Source: Pseudoxanthomonas sp. YR558 (GTDB taxonomy: Bacteria; Pseudomonadota; Gammaproteobacteria; Xanthomonadales; Xanthomonadaceae). Taken from it: a stretch of DNA of 64,000 nucleotides. Position 1 is the stretch's first letter; the number at the start of each line of letters is the position of its first letter. The notes beneath the pieces were generated by a model, which saw nothing but the letters and a program-made list of their open reading frames with translations, was not told the DNA's origin and ran no database searches. Below, piece after piece: positions 26,009-34,878 of the stretch. The DNA lies in the NCBI RefSeq assembly GCF_900116385.1, contig NZ_FPCI01000002.1, positions 1,054,001-1,118,000 of the forward strand. Direction: 5' to 3'. A program made the translations under genes and the position numbers.

Positions 26009-26815
26009 ATGAGCGCGCTGCGCGCCTGCACGCCCCTGTTGTTGCTGTTTCCCCTGTCCGCCGCCGCCCAGGTCGTCGAGCGCACCGATGCCAAGGCGCA
26101 GGATGAGGTGTCCTCGCGCTGGAGTGCCGGCCTTGCGGTCGTCCATCGCGACAGCGAGTACGCCGGCGAAGGCACGCGCACGCGCTTGTATCCGAACATC
26201 GCCTACGACGGCGACCGGTTTTACCTGCGCGGCGCCGCGTTCGGCTACCGTCTGCACGCGGACGACCGTTTCGAGCTGCGTGCCTTCGTCGCCGGCCGCC
26301 TGGACGGCATCGACGCGGACGATTTCGGCGTGGCCGAACTCGCGCGGCGCGGCATCGACCGCAGCCTGCTCGAAGACCGCAACGACAGTGTCGACCTCGG
26401 CATGGCGGCCAGTTGGAAAGGCGTCGCCGGCAAGCTGGAGCTCGATGTGCGTGGCGACGTCACCGGCACCAGCGACGGGTATGCGGTCGCGCTGGATTAC
26501 AGCTACCCGTGGTCGTTGGGTCGCACCCGGGTGATTCCGTCGGTGGGTGCCGTTCGCCTATCGGACGACATGGCCAACTACTACTACGGCACGCTCGACG
26601 AGGAGATCGCACGCGGCGTGGTCGCTTACCGTCCCGGCGCGGTCACGATGCCGCGCGCCAGCGTCACCGTGGTCCACCCGTTCGCCAAGCGCTGGGCCTT
26701 GCTCGGCAATCTGGAGTACCGCGCGCTGCCGGACGCACTGCGCGACAGCCCGCTGGTGGAGGAGGGCAAGGACCAGGCGGCCTCGTTGTTCATCGGTGTT
26801 TCGCGCGGCTTCTAG
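26009..26815 (+). CDS. MipA/OmpV family outer-membrane protein
   Basis: A 268-residue barrel. Signal peptide MSALRACTPLLLLFPLSAAAQ, then SSRWSAGLAVVHRDSEYAGEG and alternating strands (FYLRGAAFGYRLH, ALDYSYPWSLG, NYYYGTLDEEIARGVVAYRPG), ending in a C-terminal Phe (GVSRGF), typical of OmpV/MipA proteins that scaffold murein enzymes or respond to membrane stress. First gene of a three-gene operon with GNAT and metallohydrolase genes, behind a QseB-like box. An in-frame ATG at 25967 lies too close to the -10 and adds non-signal residues. Confidence 0.9.
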   Translation: MSALRACTPLLLLFPLSAAAQVVERTDAKAQDEVSSRWSAGLAVVHRDSEYAGEGTRTRLYPNIAYDGDRFYLRGAAFGYRLHADDRFELRAFVAGRLDGIDADDFGVAELARRGIDRSLLEDRNDSVDLGMAASWKGVAGKLELDVRGDVTGTSDGYAVALDYSYPWSLGRTRVIPSVGAVRLSDDMANYYYGTLDEEIARGVVAYRPGAVTMPRASVTVVHPFAKRWALLGNLEYRALPDALRDSPLVEEGKDQAASLFIGVSRGF

Positions 26816-26847
26816 GCGAAGTCCGTCTCCTTCCTGAGGAACTCTCC

Positions 26848-27399
26848 ATGTCATTGACCGTATCTCCCCGGCGCCGCGAAGCCATCGCTGCGCCCGCGAT
26901 CCGCGCCATCGCGCCCATGCCGCACGTCCGCGTCACCCGCGTGGCGCGCACCCATGCGGCTGCGCTGATGCACCTCTGCGACCGCCATATGGCGGAACTG
27001 CCAACCGGGGCCAGCGCCCAGCGCGCCGCCGGCGGGCGCGTGCTGGAATTGATGGAGGCCCTGTTTGAAGCCCCGTTGCGTGCGTGGGCGTGGATCGCCG
27101 AGCGCGATGGCGTGCCGCAGGGTTATGCGTTCGGTACCGTCGGCTTCTCGATGGTCGAGCGGGCCTACTACTTCAACCTGGAGTCGCTGTTCGTATCCGC
27201 GGATGCCCGACCCTCCGGTGCCGCCTCGGCGCTGTTCGACGCGGCGCGCGCGATGGCCGACGAGTTGGGCTGCATCGATCTGCGTTGGCAGGTGCCGGTG
27301 GCGCAGGAAAGCGCGCTGATGCTGCCGGGGCACACCGCGGCGGCCTCGATGATCCAGTACGTGTTTCCCACATCGATGCGGAGTTTGCGCGATGAGTAA
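26848..27399 (+). CDS. GNAT-fold N-acetyltransferase-like protein
   Basis: A 183-residue protein; TGAGGA precedes ATG 26848. After about 25 unconserved residues it shows a GNAT layout: VRVTRVARTHAAALMHLCDRHM, WAWIAERDGVPQGYAFGTVGF, YYFNLESLFVSADARPSGAASALFDAARAMADEL. The acetyl-CoA loop, usually R/QxxGxG/A, reads RPSGAAS, which is acceptable but not ideal. It follows the MipA gene by 32 bases and overlaps the next gene by eight. Acceptor unknown. Confidence 0.78.
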   Translation: MSLTVSPRRREAIAAPAIRAIAPMPHVRVTRVARTHAAALMHLCDRHMAELPTGASAQRAAGGRVLELMEALFEAPLRAWAWIAERDGVPQGYAFGTVGFSMVERAYYFNLESLFVSADARPSGAASALFDAARAMADELGCIDLRWQVPVAQESALMLPGHTAAASMIQYVFPTSMRSLRDE

Positions 27400-28504
27400 G
27401 CAGATCGAAGCCAAGGCGCCCCGGCGTCGCCGTTGGAAGCGCGTGGCCGCTGCGGTGTGCGTGTCGGCGACGGCCGCGGCCTACGCCGGTACATCCGGCT
27501 GCAGCACGCTCGCCTATCCGCAGTCGCCGCAATATGGCGAAGACGGCTTCCAGAACGAGCGCAAACCGCGCTCGTTGGGCTGGCGCGAGACCAGCAAGCT
27601 CTGGTGGGATTTTCTGGTCGGCGGCAAGCCGGCGGGCACGGTGCCCGCCAGCGAAATTCCGGTGCAGGCACTGTCGGCGGACCAGTTGGCGCAGGCGCCG
27701 GATGGCACGGTGTATCGCCTGGGGCATTCCACCGTGCTGCTGAAACTCCAGGGCCGCTTCTGGCTCACCGACCCGGTATTCGCCGAGCGCGCATCGCCCG
27801 TGCAATGGGCGGGCCCCAAGCGCTTCCACGCGCCGCCGCTGTCGCTCGAGGCCTTGCCGCAGCTGTCCGCCGTGGTGCTGTCGCACGATCACTACGACCA
27901 CCTGGATCGCGACACTGTCATCGCGCTCGCCGCGAAGACCGACGTCTTCCTGACACCGCTGGGCGTCGGTGATCGCCTGGTGCGCTGGGGCGTGCCGCGG
28001 GAAAAGGTCCGCCAGCTCGACTGGTGGGAGCACAGCGACATCGACGGCGTGCAGTTCACCGCGACACCCTCGCAGCACTTCTCCGGGCGCACGCTGTTCG
28101 ACCGCAACAAGACCCTGTGGGCATCGTGGGTGATCCAAGCCGGCGACACGCGCGTATTCTTCAGCGGCGACACCGGCTATTTCGACGGCTTCCGCACCAT
28201 CGGTGATCGCTTCGGGCCGTTCGACGTGACGTTGCTGGAATGCGGTGCCTACGACCGCCGGTGGCAGGACGTGCACATGCTGCCGGCGCAGACGCTGCAG
28301 GCCCATCTCGACCTCCGCGGACGCTGGCTGGTGCCGATCCACAACAGCACGTTCGACCTGGCGTTCCACCGCTGGAGCGAACCGATGGAGACTTTGTACG
28401 GACTATCGCGCGATGCGGGCGTGGATATCGCCACGCCCGTCATCGGCGCGCCGCTGGCGATCCACCAGCCCGAGGGTACGCAGCCGTGGTGGCGTGCCGA
28501 GTAG
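27392..28504 (+). CDS. MBL-fold metallohydrolase, NAPE-PLD-like
   Basis: A 370-residue protein. N-terminal basic stretch and hydrophobic segment (about 18-37) with SGC suggest export, perhaps as a lipoprotein with a non-ideal lipobox. The beta-lactamase fold has VYRLGHSTVLLKL, metal motif SHDHYDHLD, FSGDTGYFDGF and the late His in VPIHNSTFDLAFH, which together resemble N-acylphosphatidylethanolamine phospholipase D and UlaG-like enzymes. Start overlaps the GNAT stop (ATGAGTAA). A membrane-lipid substrate would fit a PmrA-like regulon; that is inference. Confidence 0.85.
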   Translation: MSKQIEAKAPRRRRWKRVAAAVCVSATAAAYAGTSGCSTLAYPQSPQYGEDGFQNERKPRSLGWRETSKLWWDFLVGGKPAGTVPASEIPVQALSADQLAQAPDGTVYRLGHSTVLLKLQGRFWLTDPVFAERASPVQWAGPKRFHAPPLSLEALPQLSAVVLSHDHYDHLDRDTVIALAAKTDVFLTPLGVGDRLVRWGVPREKVRQLDWWEHSDIDGVQFTATPSQHFSGRTLFDRNKTLWASWVIQAGDTRVFFSGDTGYFDGFRTIGDRFGPFDVTLLECGAYDRRWQDVHMLPAQTLQAHLDLRGRWLVPIHNSTFDLAFHRWSEPMETLYGLSRDAGVDIATPVIGAPLAIHQPEGTQPWWRAE

Positions 28505-28510
28505 CGGCCG

Positions 28511-29887
28511 TCAGGTGTTGTCGGGTGCGGCGATGAAGCGCACCCGGCAGCCGAAGCCGCGGCCGGCGATGCCGTCACCCGCATCGATCTCCGCTCCGTG
28601 CGCCTGCGCAATGCGCTGGACCAGCGATAGCCCGATGCCGCTGCCGCGTTCGCCATTGCCGTGGCTGCCGCGGAAGAAGCGTTCGAAGACGCGTTCGCGC
28701 TCATCGGGCATCACGCCCGGCCCGTTGTCGCGCACGGCGAGCCACGCCGTGCGGCCATCGTCCTCGGTACCGCAGGCGATCTCGATGCGCCCGTGCTCGC
28801 CGCAGTAACGCACCGCGTTGTCGATCAGGTTGCGGGCGAGGATGCCGAGGTCGTCCAGGTCGCCGCGCACGCTGGCCGGCTCGGCGTGCACGCTGATGGT
28901 CTGGCCGCGTCGCGCGGCCATCGATTCGAATTCGCGCGCGACCATCGTGACCACGTCGGGCAACTGCACGGTCGGCTGATCCTCGCGCAGCGGCGAGGCA
29001 TCCACGCGCGCCGAATCCAGCAACTGCTGCGCGAGCCGCGAGGTGCGCTGGATGCCCTGCACCAGCGGCTCCAGCGCGGCGCGTGCGTCGGCCTGCGAAC
29101 CGGCACGCAAGGCCACTTGCGTCTGGGTCAGCAAGGCCGCCAGCGGCGTGCGCAGTTCGTGCGCGGCGTCGGCAAGGAACTGGCGCTCGCCGCGCATCGC
29201 TTCGGATAGCCGTTCCAGCAACAGGTTGAACGAGTCCACCAGCGGCCGGATCTCGCGGGGCAGGCCGGCGGAGGGCAGGGGGGCGAGGTCGTGCGCTTCG
29301 CGCTGCGCCATCTCGCGACGCAGCCGGTTCATCGGACGCAGGCTCCAGTGGATGGCCAGGCCGACGGTCATTCCGAGGATGAGCAGGATGACGATCCCGC
29401 TCCACACGCTGACCTTCACCCAGTACGCCAGCTCGGCACGCATCGCGGACAACGACATGCCGGACTGCACCTGGATGCGTCCGCCGGCGTCGGTGACGGC
29501 GTAGACCCGCCAGGGTTCACCGGCCACTTCGGTGACCACGAAGCCCGGCTTGAAATCCGCTTTCAGCGGCTGGGTCGGCGCACCTTCGGACAACACGACA
29601 GGCTTGTCGCGCCCGAGGATCCATACCTGATAGCGCAGCGCGTCGAACTTGCGGCCGGCCATGCTCGGGCGCGTGGGCAGCCGCAGGCGTGGGCCATCGC
29701 CCAAGGCGGTGAGGTTGGCCGGCATCGACAGCAGGATCTGCTCGCTGACCTCCTGCAGGAACAGGTCGTCATGGCCTTTCTGCTGGCGCGTCATCTGGAA
29801 GTGCTGGCCGCCCAGCCAGCAGCCCCATCCGAGCGCAAGTGGCGTCATCACCGCGAGCAGCAGTTTGGATTTGAGCGAATGACTCAT
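28511..29887 (-). CDS. Sensor histidine kinase, QseC/PmrB-like
   Basis: A 458-residue kinase. Transmembrane segments at about 9-28 and 160-182 enclose a 130-residue periplasmic sensor (2CSK_N-like). The H-box is FLADAAHELRTPLAALL, N-box NLIDNAVRYCGEHG, G-boxes DNGPGV and GSGIGLSLV. ATG 29887 overlaps the regulator stop (ATGA). Convergent with the metallohydrolase gene with six bases between. QseC/PmrB kinases respond to metals, cations or quorum signals; the signal here is unknown. Confidence 0.93.
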   Translation of the reverse strand: MSHSLKSKLLLAVMTPLALGWGCWLGGQHFQMTRQQKGHDDLFLQEVSEQILLSMPANLTALGDGPRLRLPTRPSMAGRKFDALRYQVWILGRDKPVVLSEGAPTQPLKADFKPGFVVTEVAGEPWRVYAVTDAGGRIQVQSGMSLSAMRAELAYWVKVSVWSGIVILLILGMTVGLAIHWSLRPMNRLRREMAQREAHDLAPLPSAGLPREIRPLVDSFNLLLERLSEAMRGERQFLADAAHELRTPLAALLTQTQVALRAGSQADARAALEPLVQGIQRTSRLAQQLLDSARVDASPLREDQPTVQLPDVVTMVAREFESMAARRGQTISVHAEPASVRGDLDDLGILARNLIDNAVRYCGEHGRIEIACGTEDDGRTAWLAVRDNGPGVMPDERERVFERFFRGSHGNGERGSGIGLSLVQRIAQAHGAEIDAGDGIAGRGFGCRVRFIAAPDNT

Positions 29888-30549
29888 TCGCCATCTCCCA
29901 GGCGGTAGCCGAATCCGTGCACGGTGGCGATCACGCCGTCGCCCAGCTTCTTGCGCAACTGATGGATGTATACCGCGATGGTGTTGCTCTCTATCGCGCC
30001 GTCGCCGCCGTAGACCAGCGACTCCAGCGTTTCGCGCGCGATCACCCGGCCGGGACGTTCCATCAGTGCGAGCAGGGTGCGGTACTCGTGCACGCCCAGC
30101 CGGACCGGGCGATCGCCCTGGCGCACCGAGCGGTCCGCCGGGTCCAGCACGATGTCGCCATGGCGCAGCACCGGCGCCACCCGACCCTGCGTGCGGCGGA
30201 CCACGGCACGCAGTCGTGCGCCGAGTTCGCCGGCTTCGAAGGGTTTGACGATGTAGTCGTCGGCGCCGGCATCCAGGCCGCGCACGCGGTCGCTCAGCTG
30301 GTCGCGGGCGGTGATGATCAGGACCGGAGTGGTGTCGTACCGCTGGCGCAGGGCGGCCAGCACGTCGAGGCCGGAGCCGCGGGGCAGGCCCAGATCGAGC
30401 AGGACGGCGGTATAGCCGTGGTCCACCAGCGCCAGTCGGGCGGCGGCGGCATCCTCGGCACGGTCGATGGACCAGCCGTCCTGCGCGAGCGCAGCGGCGA
30501 GCGCATCGCCCAGCATGCGATCGTCTTCGACCAGGAGCAGGCGCTGCAC
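29884..30549 (-). CDS. OmpR-family response regulator, QseB/PmrA-like
   Basis: A 221-residue regulator. GTG 30549, preceded by GAGGAT, starts VQRLLLVEDDRMLGDAL. Receiver: acidic pocket EDD, phospho-Asp in AVLLDLGLPRGSG, Thr in LIITARD, Lys in DDYIVKPFE. Winged helix: LGVHEYRTLLALMERPGRVIARE, SNTIAVYIHQLRKKLG, VHGFGYRLG. Translationally coupled to the kinase. Its promoter carries a TTAA-repeat box, so it probably regulates itself. Confidence 0.94.
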   Translation of the reverse strand: MQRLLLVEDDRMLGDALAAALAQDGWSIDRAEDAAAARLALVDHGYTAVLLDLGLPRGSGLDVLAALRQRYDTTPVLIITARDQLSDRVRGLDAGADDYIVKPFEAGELGARLRAVVRRTQGRVAPVLRHGDIVLDPADRSVRQGDRPVRLGVHEYRTLLALMERPGRVIARETLESLVYGGDGAIESNTIAVYIHQLRKKLGDGVIATVHGFGYRLGDGE

Positions 30550-30577
30550 GGGACATCCTCGGGAACGGCGGGCCCCC

Positions 30578-30610
30578 ATGCTAGGCCGAAGCGATTAAAC
30601 CGTCTTTAAT
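30578..30610 (-). promoter_or_regulatory. Autoregulatory TTAA box and -10 of the two-component operon
   Basis: On the minus strand ATTAAA, GACGG, TTTAAT (30610 down to 30594), then ten bases and TAGCAT (30583-30578) as -10, about 30 bases before the GTG. TTAA cores are 11 bases apart, identical in layout to the site before the MipA-like gene. The half-sites also form an inverted repeat. Confidence 0.65.
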
Positions 30611-30628
30611 GCGGGGGCCGGAAACGCG

Positions 30629-30650
30629 AAACCCCGCCGTGGCGGGGTTT
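30629..30650. terminator. Terminator downstream of tRNA-Glu
   Basis: AAACCCCGCC-GT-GGCGGGGTTT, a strong symmetric hairpin with A/T ends, 48 bases past the tRNA 3' end and upstream of the regulator promoter. Confidence 0.85.
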
Positions 30651-30697
30651 CGTCTGATCGCTTGGCCGCGGCTCTCAATCCGCGGCGCCTCGCCGGA

Positions 30698-30772
30698 TGG
30701 CGCTCCCTAGGGGACTCGAACCCCTGTTTTAGCCTTGAGAGGGCCACGTCCTAACCACTAGACGAAGGGAGC
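30698..30772 (-). tRNA. tRNA-Glu (anticodon CTC)
   Basis: A 75-base minus-strand tRNA. Acceptor GCTCCCT pairs with AGGGAGC; discriminator G and CCA are encoded. D arm TCGTCTAGTGGTTAGGACG, anticodon stem-loop with CTC aligned to TTC of E. coli tRNA-Glu, and T arm CAGGGGTTCGAGTCCCCTA closely follow E. coli tRNA-Glu. Confidence 0.96.
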
Positions 30773-30874
30773 GTTTTTGGTGAAACCGGCGTAGCGGATT
30801 AGTATATGCGGCGGCACCGCCCAGGGCAATCCATCCGGGCCGCCGCGTAACCCCTTCTGCATGGAACCGCCGCT

Positions 30875-32203
30875 ATTACGCCGCCCACCGCTCTGCGAAC
30901 CATCCCGCGCGACCAGCACACCATTTCGCGCAAGGACATCAGCCCGAACGCGCTGCGCGTGCTCTACCGCCTGCGGGATGCCGGGTTCCAGGCGTATCTG
31001 GTCGGCGGTGCGGTGCGCGACCTGCTGGTCGGCGGGCATCCCAAGGATTTCGATGTCGCCACCGATGCGACGCCCGAACAGGTGCGCCAACAGTTCCGCA
31101 ACTGCCGCCTGATCGGCCGTCGCTTCCGCCTGGCGCACGTCGTATTCGGCCGCGAGATCATCGAGGTCGCGACCTTCCGCGCCAACAGCGACGACGGCAG
31201 CGGAGATCGCGAGATGGAGAACGGCCGGCTGGTGCGCGACAACGTGTACGGCAGCATCGAGGACGATGCCGTCCGCCGCGACTTCACCGCGAATGCGTTG
31301 TACTACGCCATCGATGATTTCTCGGTGCGCGACTACGTCGGTGGCTTCGAGGACGTGATGGCGCGCCAGCTGAAGCTGATCGGCGATCCCGAGCAGCGCT
31401 ATCGCGAAGACCCGGTGCGCATGCTGCGTGCCGTGCGCCTGGCCGCCAAGCTGGGTTTCGAGATCGAAGCCGACACGGCGGCGCCGATCGCGCCGCTGGC
31501 GCCGCTGTTGGCGGAAGCCGCGCCGGCCCGCCTGTTCGAGGAAATCCTGAAACTGTTCCTGTCCGGCCACGCGGTCGCGAGTTTCGAAGGACTGGAGCGC
31601 TTCGGCCTGTTGAAGGTGCTGCTGCCGGAAACCGCCGCTGCACTGGCCTCCAACCGCAGCGGTGCGCTGCGCCGCATGGTCATGGCCGGCCTGGCCGGTA
31701 CTGACCAGCGCGTGGCCAACGATGAGCCGGTATCGCCGGCGTTCCTGTTCGCGCTGCTGCTGTGGCCGGCGTACTGCCGCGCCCTGATGGGCCTGCAGGC
31801 TTCCGGCGTGCATGCCGAGGAAGCGCAGCGCCGTGCGGCTGACCGCGTCACCCTGCACCAGTTGAACACCGTCGCACTGCCGCGCCGCTTCTCGCTGCCG
31901 ATGCAGGAGATCTGGCTGCTCCAGACGCGCTTCGGCAATCGCCAGCGCAAGCGCGTGGTCCGGCTGCTTTCGCACCCGCGCTTCCGTGCGGCGTTCGATT
32001 TCCTCGTGCTGCGCCTGGAAGCCTCGCCCGAGCATGCCGAGGACGTGGCGTTCTGGCGCGAAGCGCAGACCCAGTCGGGCGATGAACTGTCGGCCGCGTT
32101 GGGTGTCGGCGCTCCTGCGGACGATCTGCAGGGTGACGATGCACCGCCCTCCAAGCGCCGTCGCCGCCGTCGCCGCCGTGGCGCGGCTGCTTCCGCCGAA
32201 TGA
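30875..32203 (+). CDS. pcnB: Poly(A) polymerase PcnB, apparent ATT start
   Basis: Class II nucleotidyltransferase that adds poly(A) tails to RNA and promotes decay. Core motifs: YLVGGAVRDLLVGG, KDFDVATDA (catalytic Asp pair), VRRDFTANALYY, RYREDPVRMLRAVRLAAKLGF; a very basic tail KRRRRRRRRGAAA ends it. The conserved family N-terminus (IPRDQHTISRKDISPNALRVLYRL) begins before the first ATG/GTG/TTG codon (GTG 30959), and the frame closes at TAA 30848. Between them the only rare starts of note are ATT 30875, with GGAA nine bases upstream, and CTG codons. E. coli pcnB is one of the few genes known to start at AUU, so ATT 30875 (442 residues) is proposed. Start uncertain, gene certain. Confidence 0.9.
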   Translation: MTPPTALRTIPRDQHTISRKDISPNALRVLYRLRDAGFQAYLVGGAVRDLLVGGHPKDFDVATDATPEQVRQQFRNCRLIGRRFRLAHVVFGREIIEVATFRANSDDGSGDREMENGRLVRDNVYGSIEDDAVRRDFTANALYYAIDDFSVRDYVGGFEDVMARQLKLIGDPEQRYREDPVRMLRAVRLAAKLGFEIEADTAAPIAPLAPLLAEAAPARLFEEILKLFLSGHAVASFEGLERFGLLKVLLPETAAALASNRSGALRRMVMAGLAGTDQRVANDEPVSPAFLFALLLWPAYCRALMGLQASGVHAEEAQRRAADRVTLHQLNTVALPRRFSLPMQEIWLLQTRFGNRQRKRVVRLLSHPRFRAAFDFLVLRLEASPEHAEDVAFWREAQTQSGDELSAALGVGAPADDLQGDDAPPSKRRRRRRRRGAAASAE

Positions 32204-32691
32204 CGCGGCACGTCCGGGCCTGCATCGGCCTGGGGGCCAACCTCGGCGATGCTGCCGGCACGTTGCAGCGTGCCTTCGAGGCGCTGGATGCCTGTGAAGG
32301 CATCGCCTTGCTGAACGCTTCGCGCCTGTACCGCACGCCGGCGTGGGGGCGCGAAGACCAACCCGATTTCATCAACGCGGCCGCGCTCGTGGACACGACG
32401 CTGGCGCCGCGCGCGTTGCTCGCGCAACTGCTTGCGGTCGAGGCCGTGTTCGGGCGGCAGCGTGCCGACGGCGAGCGTTGGGGGCCGCGCACGCTGGACC
32501 TGGACCTGTTGCTGTACGGCGATGCCGTCGTCGACGAGCCGGGCCTGCGCGTGCCGCACCCGCACCTGCACGAACGCGCCTTCGCACTGGTGCCCTTGCT
32601 CGAGGTCCTGCCCGAGGCCCGTATCCCGGGTTACGGCGATGCGCGGGACGCTGTGTCCGCGCTCGAAATGTCCAACATCCATCCGTTATGA
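32200..32691 (+). CDS. folK: 2-amino-4-hydroxy-6-hydroxymethyldihydropteridine pyrophosphokinase
   Basis: A 163-residue HPPK of folate biosynthesis, transferring pyrophosphate from ATP to the pterin. Seen: CIGLGANLGD, YRTPAWGREDQPDFINAA, GRQRADGERWGPRTLDLDLLLYGD (the ATP/Mg motif) and LRVPHPHLHERAFAL. Its ATG overlaps the pcnB stop by four bases (ATGA), the usual pcnB-folK coupling. Confidence 0.96.
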   Translation: MTRHVRACIGLGANLGDAAGTLQRAFEALDACEGIALLNASRLYRTPAWGREDQPDFINAAALVDTTLAPRALLAQLLAVEAVFGRQRADGERWGPRTLDLDLLLYGDAVVDEPGLRVPHPHLHERAFALVPLLEVLPEARIPGYGDARDAVSALEMSNIHPL

Positions 32692-32694
32692 GTG

Positions 32695-32700
32695 GATAAT
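32695..32700 (+). promoter_or_regulatory. Putative -10 box directly before panB
   Basis: GATAAT ends eight bases before the panB ATG (32709), leaving no room for a normal leader. It lies just past the folK stop, so panBC could have its own leaderless transcript. Confidence 0.45.
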
Positions 32701-32708
32701 GCGGGGCT

Positions 32709-33521
32709 ATGAGTACGCACGCCGACAGCAAGCCCTGGACCGTTCCCGCCCTCGCCGACGCCAAGCGCGAAGGGCGCAAGCTGGTGATGCTGACGGCTTA
32801 CGACAACAGTTTCGCGCGCGTCCTGGACCGTAACGGCGTGGACCTGGTGCTGATCGGCGATTCGCTGGGCATGGTGGTGCAGGGTCACGATTCGACGCTG
32901 CCGGTGACGGTGGACGATATCGCGTACCACACCCGCGCGGTCGCACGTGGTCTTGATCGCGCGCTGTTGGTCGCCGACCTGCCGTTCCAGTCCGATGCCA
33001 CGCCGGAGCGCGCGCTCGATGCGGCCATCGTGCTGCTGCAGGCGGGGGCGGAGATGGTCAAGCTTGAAGGCGCCGGCCACAAGCTCGACGTGATCCGCTT
33101 CCTGGTCGAGCGCGACATTCCGGTCTGCGGCCATCTCGGCCTCACGCCGCAGTCGGTGCTGGCCTTCGGTGGCTACAAGGTGCAGGGCCGTGGCGATTCG
33201 GCCGCGGCGAAGTTGCGCGCGGATGCGCGCGCGGTGGCCGACGCGGGCGCGCAGTTGCTGGTGCTGGAATGTGTACCGTCGCCGCTGGCGGCCACGATCA
33301 CCGCCGACATCGCCATTCCCACCATCGGCATCGGCGCCGGTCCCGGCTGCGATGGGCAGGTGCTGGTACTGCACGATTTCATCGGCCTCGACACGGGCCA
33401 TCGCCGACCGAAGTTCGTCAAGGATTTTCTAGCCGAAGGCGGTTCGGTGGCGGGCGCCGTACGCGCGTACGCCGACGCAGTGCGCAGCGGGGCGTTCCCC
33501 GACGACGCCCATTCCTACTGA
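32709..33521 (+). CDS. panB: 3-methyl-2-oxobutanoate hydroxymethyltransferase
   Basis: A 270-residue enzyme for the first committed step of pantothenate synthesis (ketopantoate formation). [39 protein letters not shown] with Mg-binding Asp, [18 protein letters not shown] and [18 protein letters not shown] are family hallmarks. Length is typical. Precedes panC by 36 bases. Confidence 0.97.
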   Translation: MSTHADSKPWTVPALADAKREGRKLVMLTAYDNSFARVLDRNGVDLVLIGDSLGMVVQGHDSTLPVTVDDIAYHTRAVARGLDRALLVADLPFQSDATPERALDAAIVLLQAGAEMVKLEGAGHKLDVIRFLVERDIPVCGHLGLTPQSVLAFGGYKVQGRGDSAAAKLRADARAVADAGAQLLVLECVPSPLAATITADIAIPTIGIGAGPGCDGQVLVLHDFIGLDTGHRRPKFVKDFLAEGGSVAGAVRAYADAVRSGAFPDDAHSY

Positions 33522-33557
33522 CCGCGCCGCGCGCACCGACACGCCACAGGGGCCCCG

Positions 33558-34400
33558 ATGATCGAGACCATCACCGAACTGGATGCGCTGCGCGCACGCG
33601 TCAGGGAGTGGAAGCAGCAGGGCCTGCGGGTCGGCTTCGTGCCCACGATGGGCAATCTTCATGCTGGCCACTACTCGTTGGTGATGCTGGCACGACAGTA
33701 CGCCGACCGCGTGGTGTCCAGCGTGTTCGTCAATCCGACCCAGTTCGGCCCCAACGAGGACTTCACCCGCTATCCGCGTACGCCGGAAGCGGACATGAGC
33801 GGTCTCGAAGGCGCTGGTTGCGATGTCCTGTGGCTGCCGACGGTGGAGTCGATGTATCCGTTCGGCGTCGAACTCGCCGCCAGGGTGCACGTACCTGGTG
33901 TCAGCAGCGTGCTGGAAGGTGCACACCGCCCGGGCCATTTCGACGGCGTGTGCACGGTGGTCGGCCGGTTGTTCAACCAGGTGCAGCCCGACGTGGCGGC
34001 CTTCGGCAAGAAGGACTACCAGCAATTGGCGGTGATCCGGCAACTGGTCACCGACCTGGCGTTTCCGATCCAGATCCTCGCTGGCAGCATCGTGCGCGAG
34101 CCCGATGGCCTGGCCATGAGTTCGCGCAACCAGTACCTGTCCGCGGATGAGCGTCCGCGCGCCGCTGAGATCCGCAAGGTGTTGATCACCATGCGCGAAG
34201 GCCTGCTGGCCGGTCAGTCGCGCGCGCAGGTGGAAGCGGATGCGGCGCGCAGGCTCACCGAGGTGGGTTACGTGGTCGACTACACCGTCGTCCGTCGCCA
34301 CGACCTGAGCGAGCCGGCCGAAGGCGAGCAGGGCGCACGGGTCGCGCTGATCGCGGCCAAGCTGGGGCGCACGCGGCTGATCGACAACCTGGAATTCTGA
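33558..34400 (+). CDS. panC: Pantothenate synthetase
   Basis: A 280-residue ligase joining pantoate and beta-alanine with ATP. VGFVPTMGNLHAGHYSLV contains the HxGH-type ATP motif, followed by VFVNPTQFGPNEDFTRYPR, FGKKDYQQLAVI and SSRNQYLS. AGGGG lies nine bases before ATG 33558. Confidence 0.97.
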   Translation: MIETITELDALRARVREWKQQGLRVGFVPTMGNLHAGHYSLVMLARQYADRVVSSVFVNPTQFGPNEDFTRYPRTPEADMSGLEGAGCDVLWLPTVESMYPFGVELAARVHVPGVSSVLEGAHRPGHFDGVCTVVGRLFNQVQPDVAAFGKKDYQQLAVIRQLVTDLAFPIQILAGSIVREPDGLAMSSRNQYLSADERPRAAEIRKVLITMREGLLAGQSRAQVEADAARRLTEVGYVVDYTVVRRHDLSEPAEGEQGARVALIAAKLGRTRLIDNLEF

Positions 34401-34496
34401 CGGCGGCGAGGGTGGACGCGGTGTTGCACGATCGTGCACGCCGCACCAGGCGCGAGGGGCTAAACTTCGCGTCCCCGATCCGGATTGCGCCCCCCC

Positions 34497-34877
34497 ATGC
34501 ACCTCAGCCTGCTCAAGACCAAGATCCACCGCGCGACCGTCACCCATTCGGAGCTGAACTACGAAGGCTCCATCGCCATCGACGGCCTGCTGCTGAATGC
34601 CACCGGCATCCGCGAGTTCGAACAGGTCCACATCTGGGACGTCACCAACGGCGCGCGCTTCTCGACGTACGCGATCCGGGCCGACGAAGGCAGCGGCATC
34701 ATCTCCCTCAACGGCGGCGCGGCGCGCCACGTGCAGGTGGGCGACCTGATCATCATCGCTGCGTTCGCCGGCATGAGCGAACAGGAAGCCGAGCAGTTCC
34801 AGCCGACCTTGGTGTATGTGGACGGCCAGAACCGCATCACCCACACCAACCGCAGCATCCCGAAGCAGGCGGCCTGA
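34497..34877 (+). CDS. panD: Aspartate 1-decarboxylase precursor
   Basis: A 126-residue pyruvoyl enzyme making beta-alanine. It self-cleaves between Gly24 and Ser25 (NYEGSIAID), with Tyr57-type and Thr/Asn segments [16 protein letters not shown] and [26 protein letters not shown] 34497 gives the standard N-terminus [16 protein letters not shown]. The leader carries CTAAACT about 35 bases upstream, a possible -10. Confidence 0.96.
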   Translation: MHLSLLKTKIHRATVTHSELNYEGSIAIDGLLLNATGIREFEQVHIWDVTNGARFSTYAIRADEGSGIISLNGGAARHVQVGDLIIIAAFAGMSEQEAEQFQPTLVYVDGQNRITHTNRSIPKQAA

Positions 34878-34878
34878 C

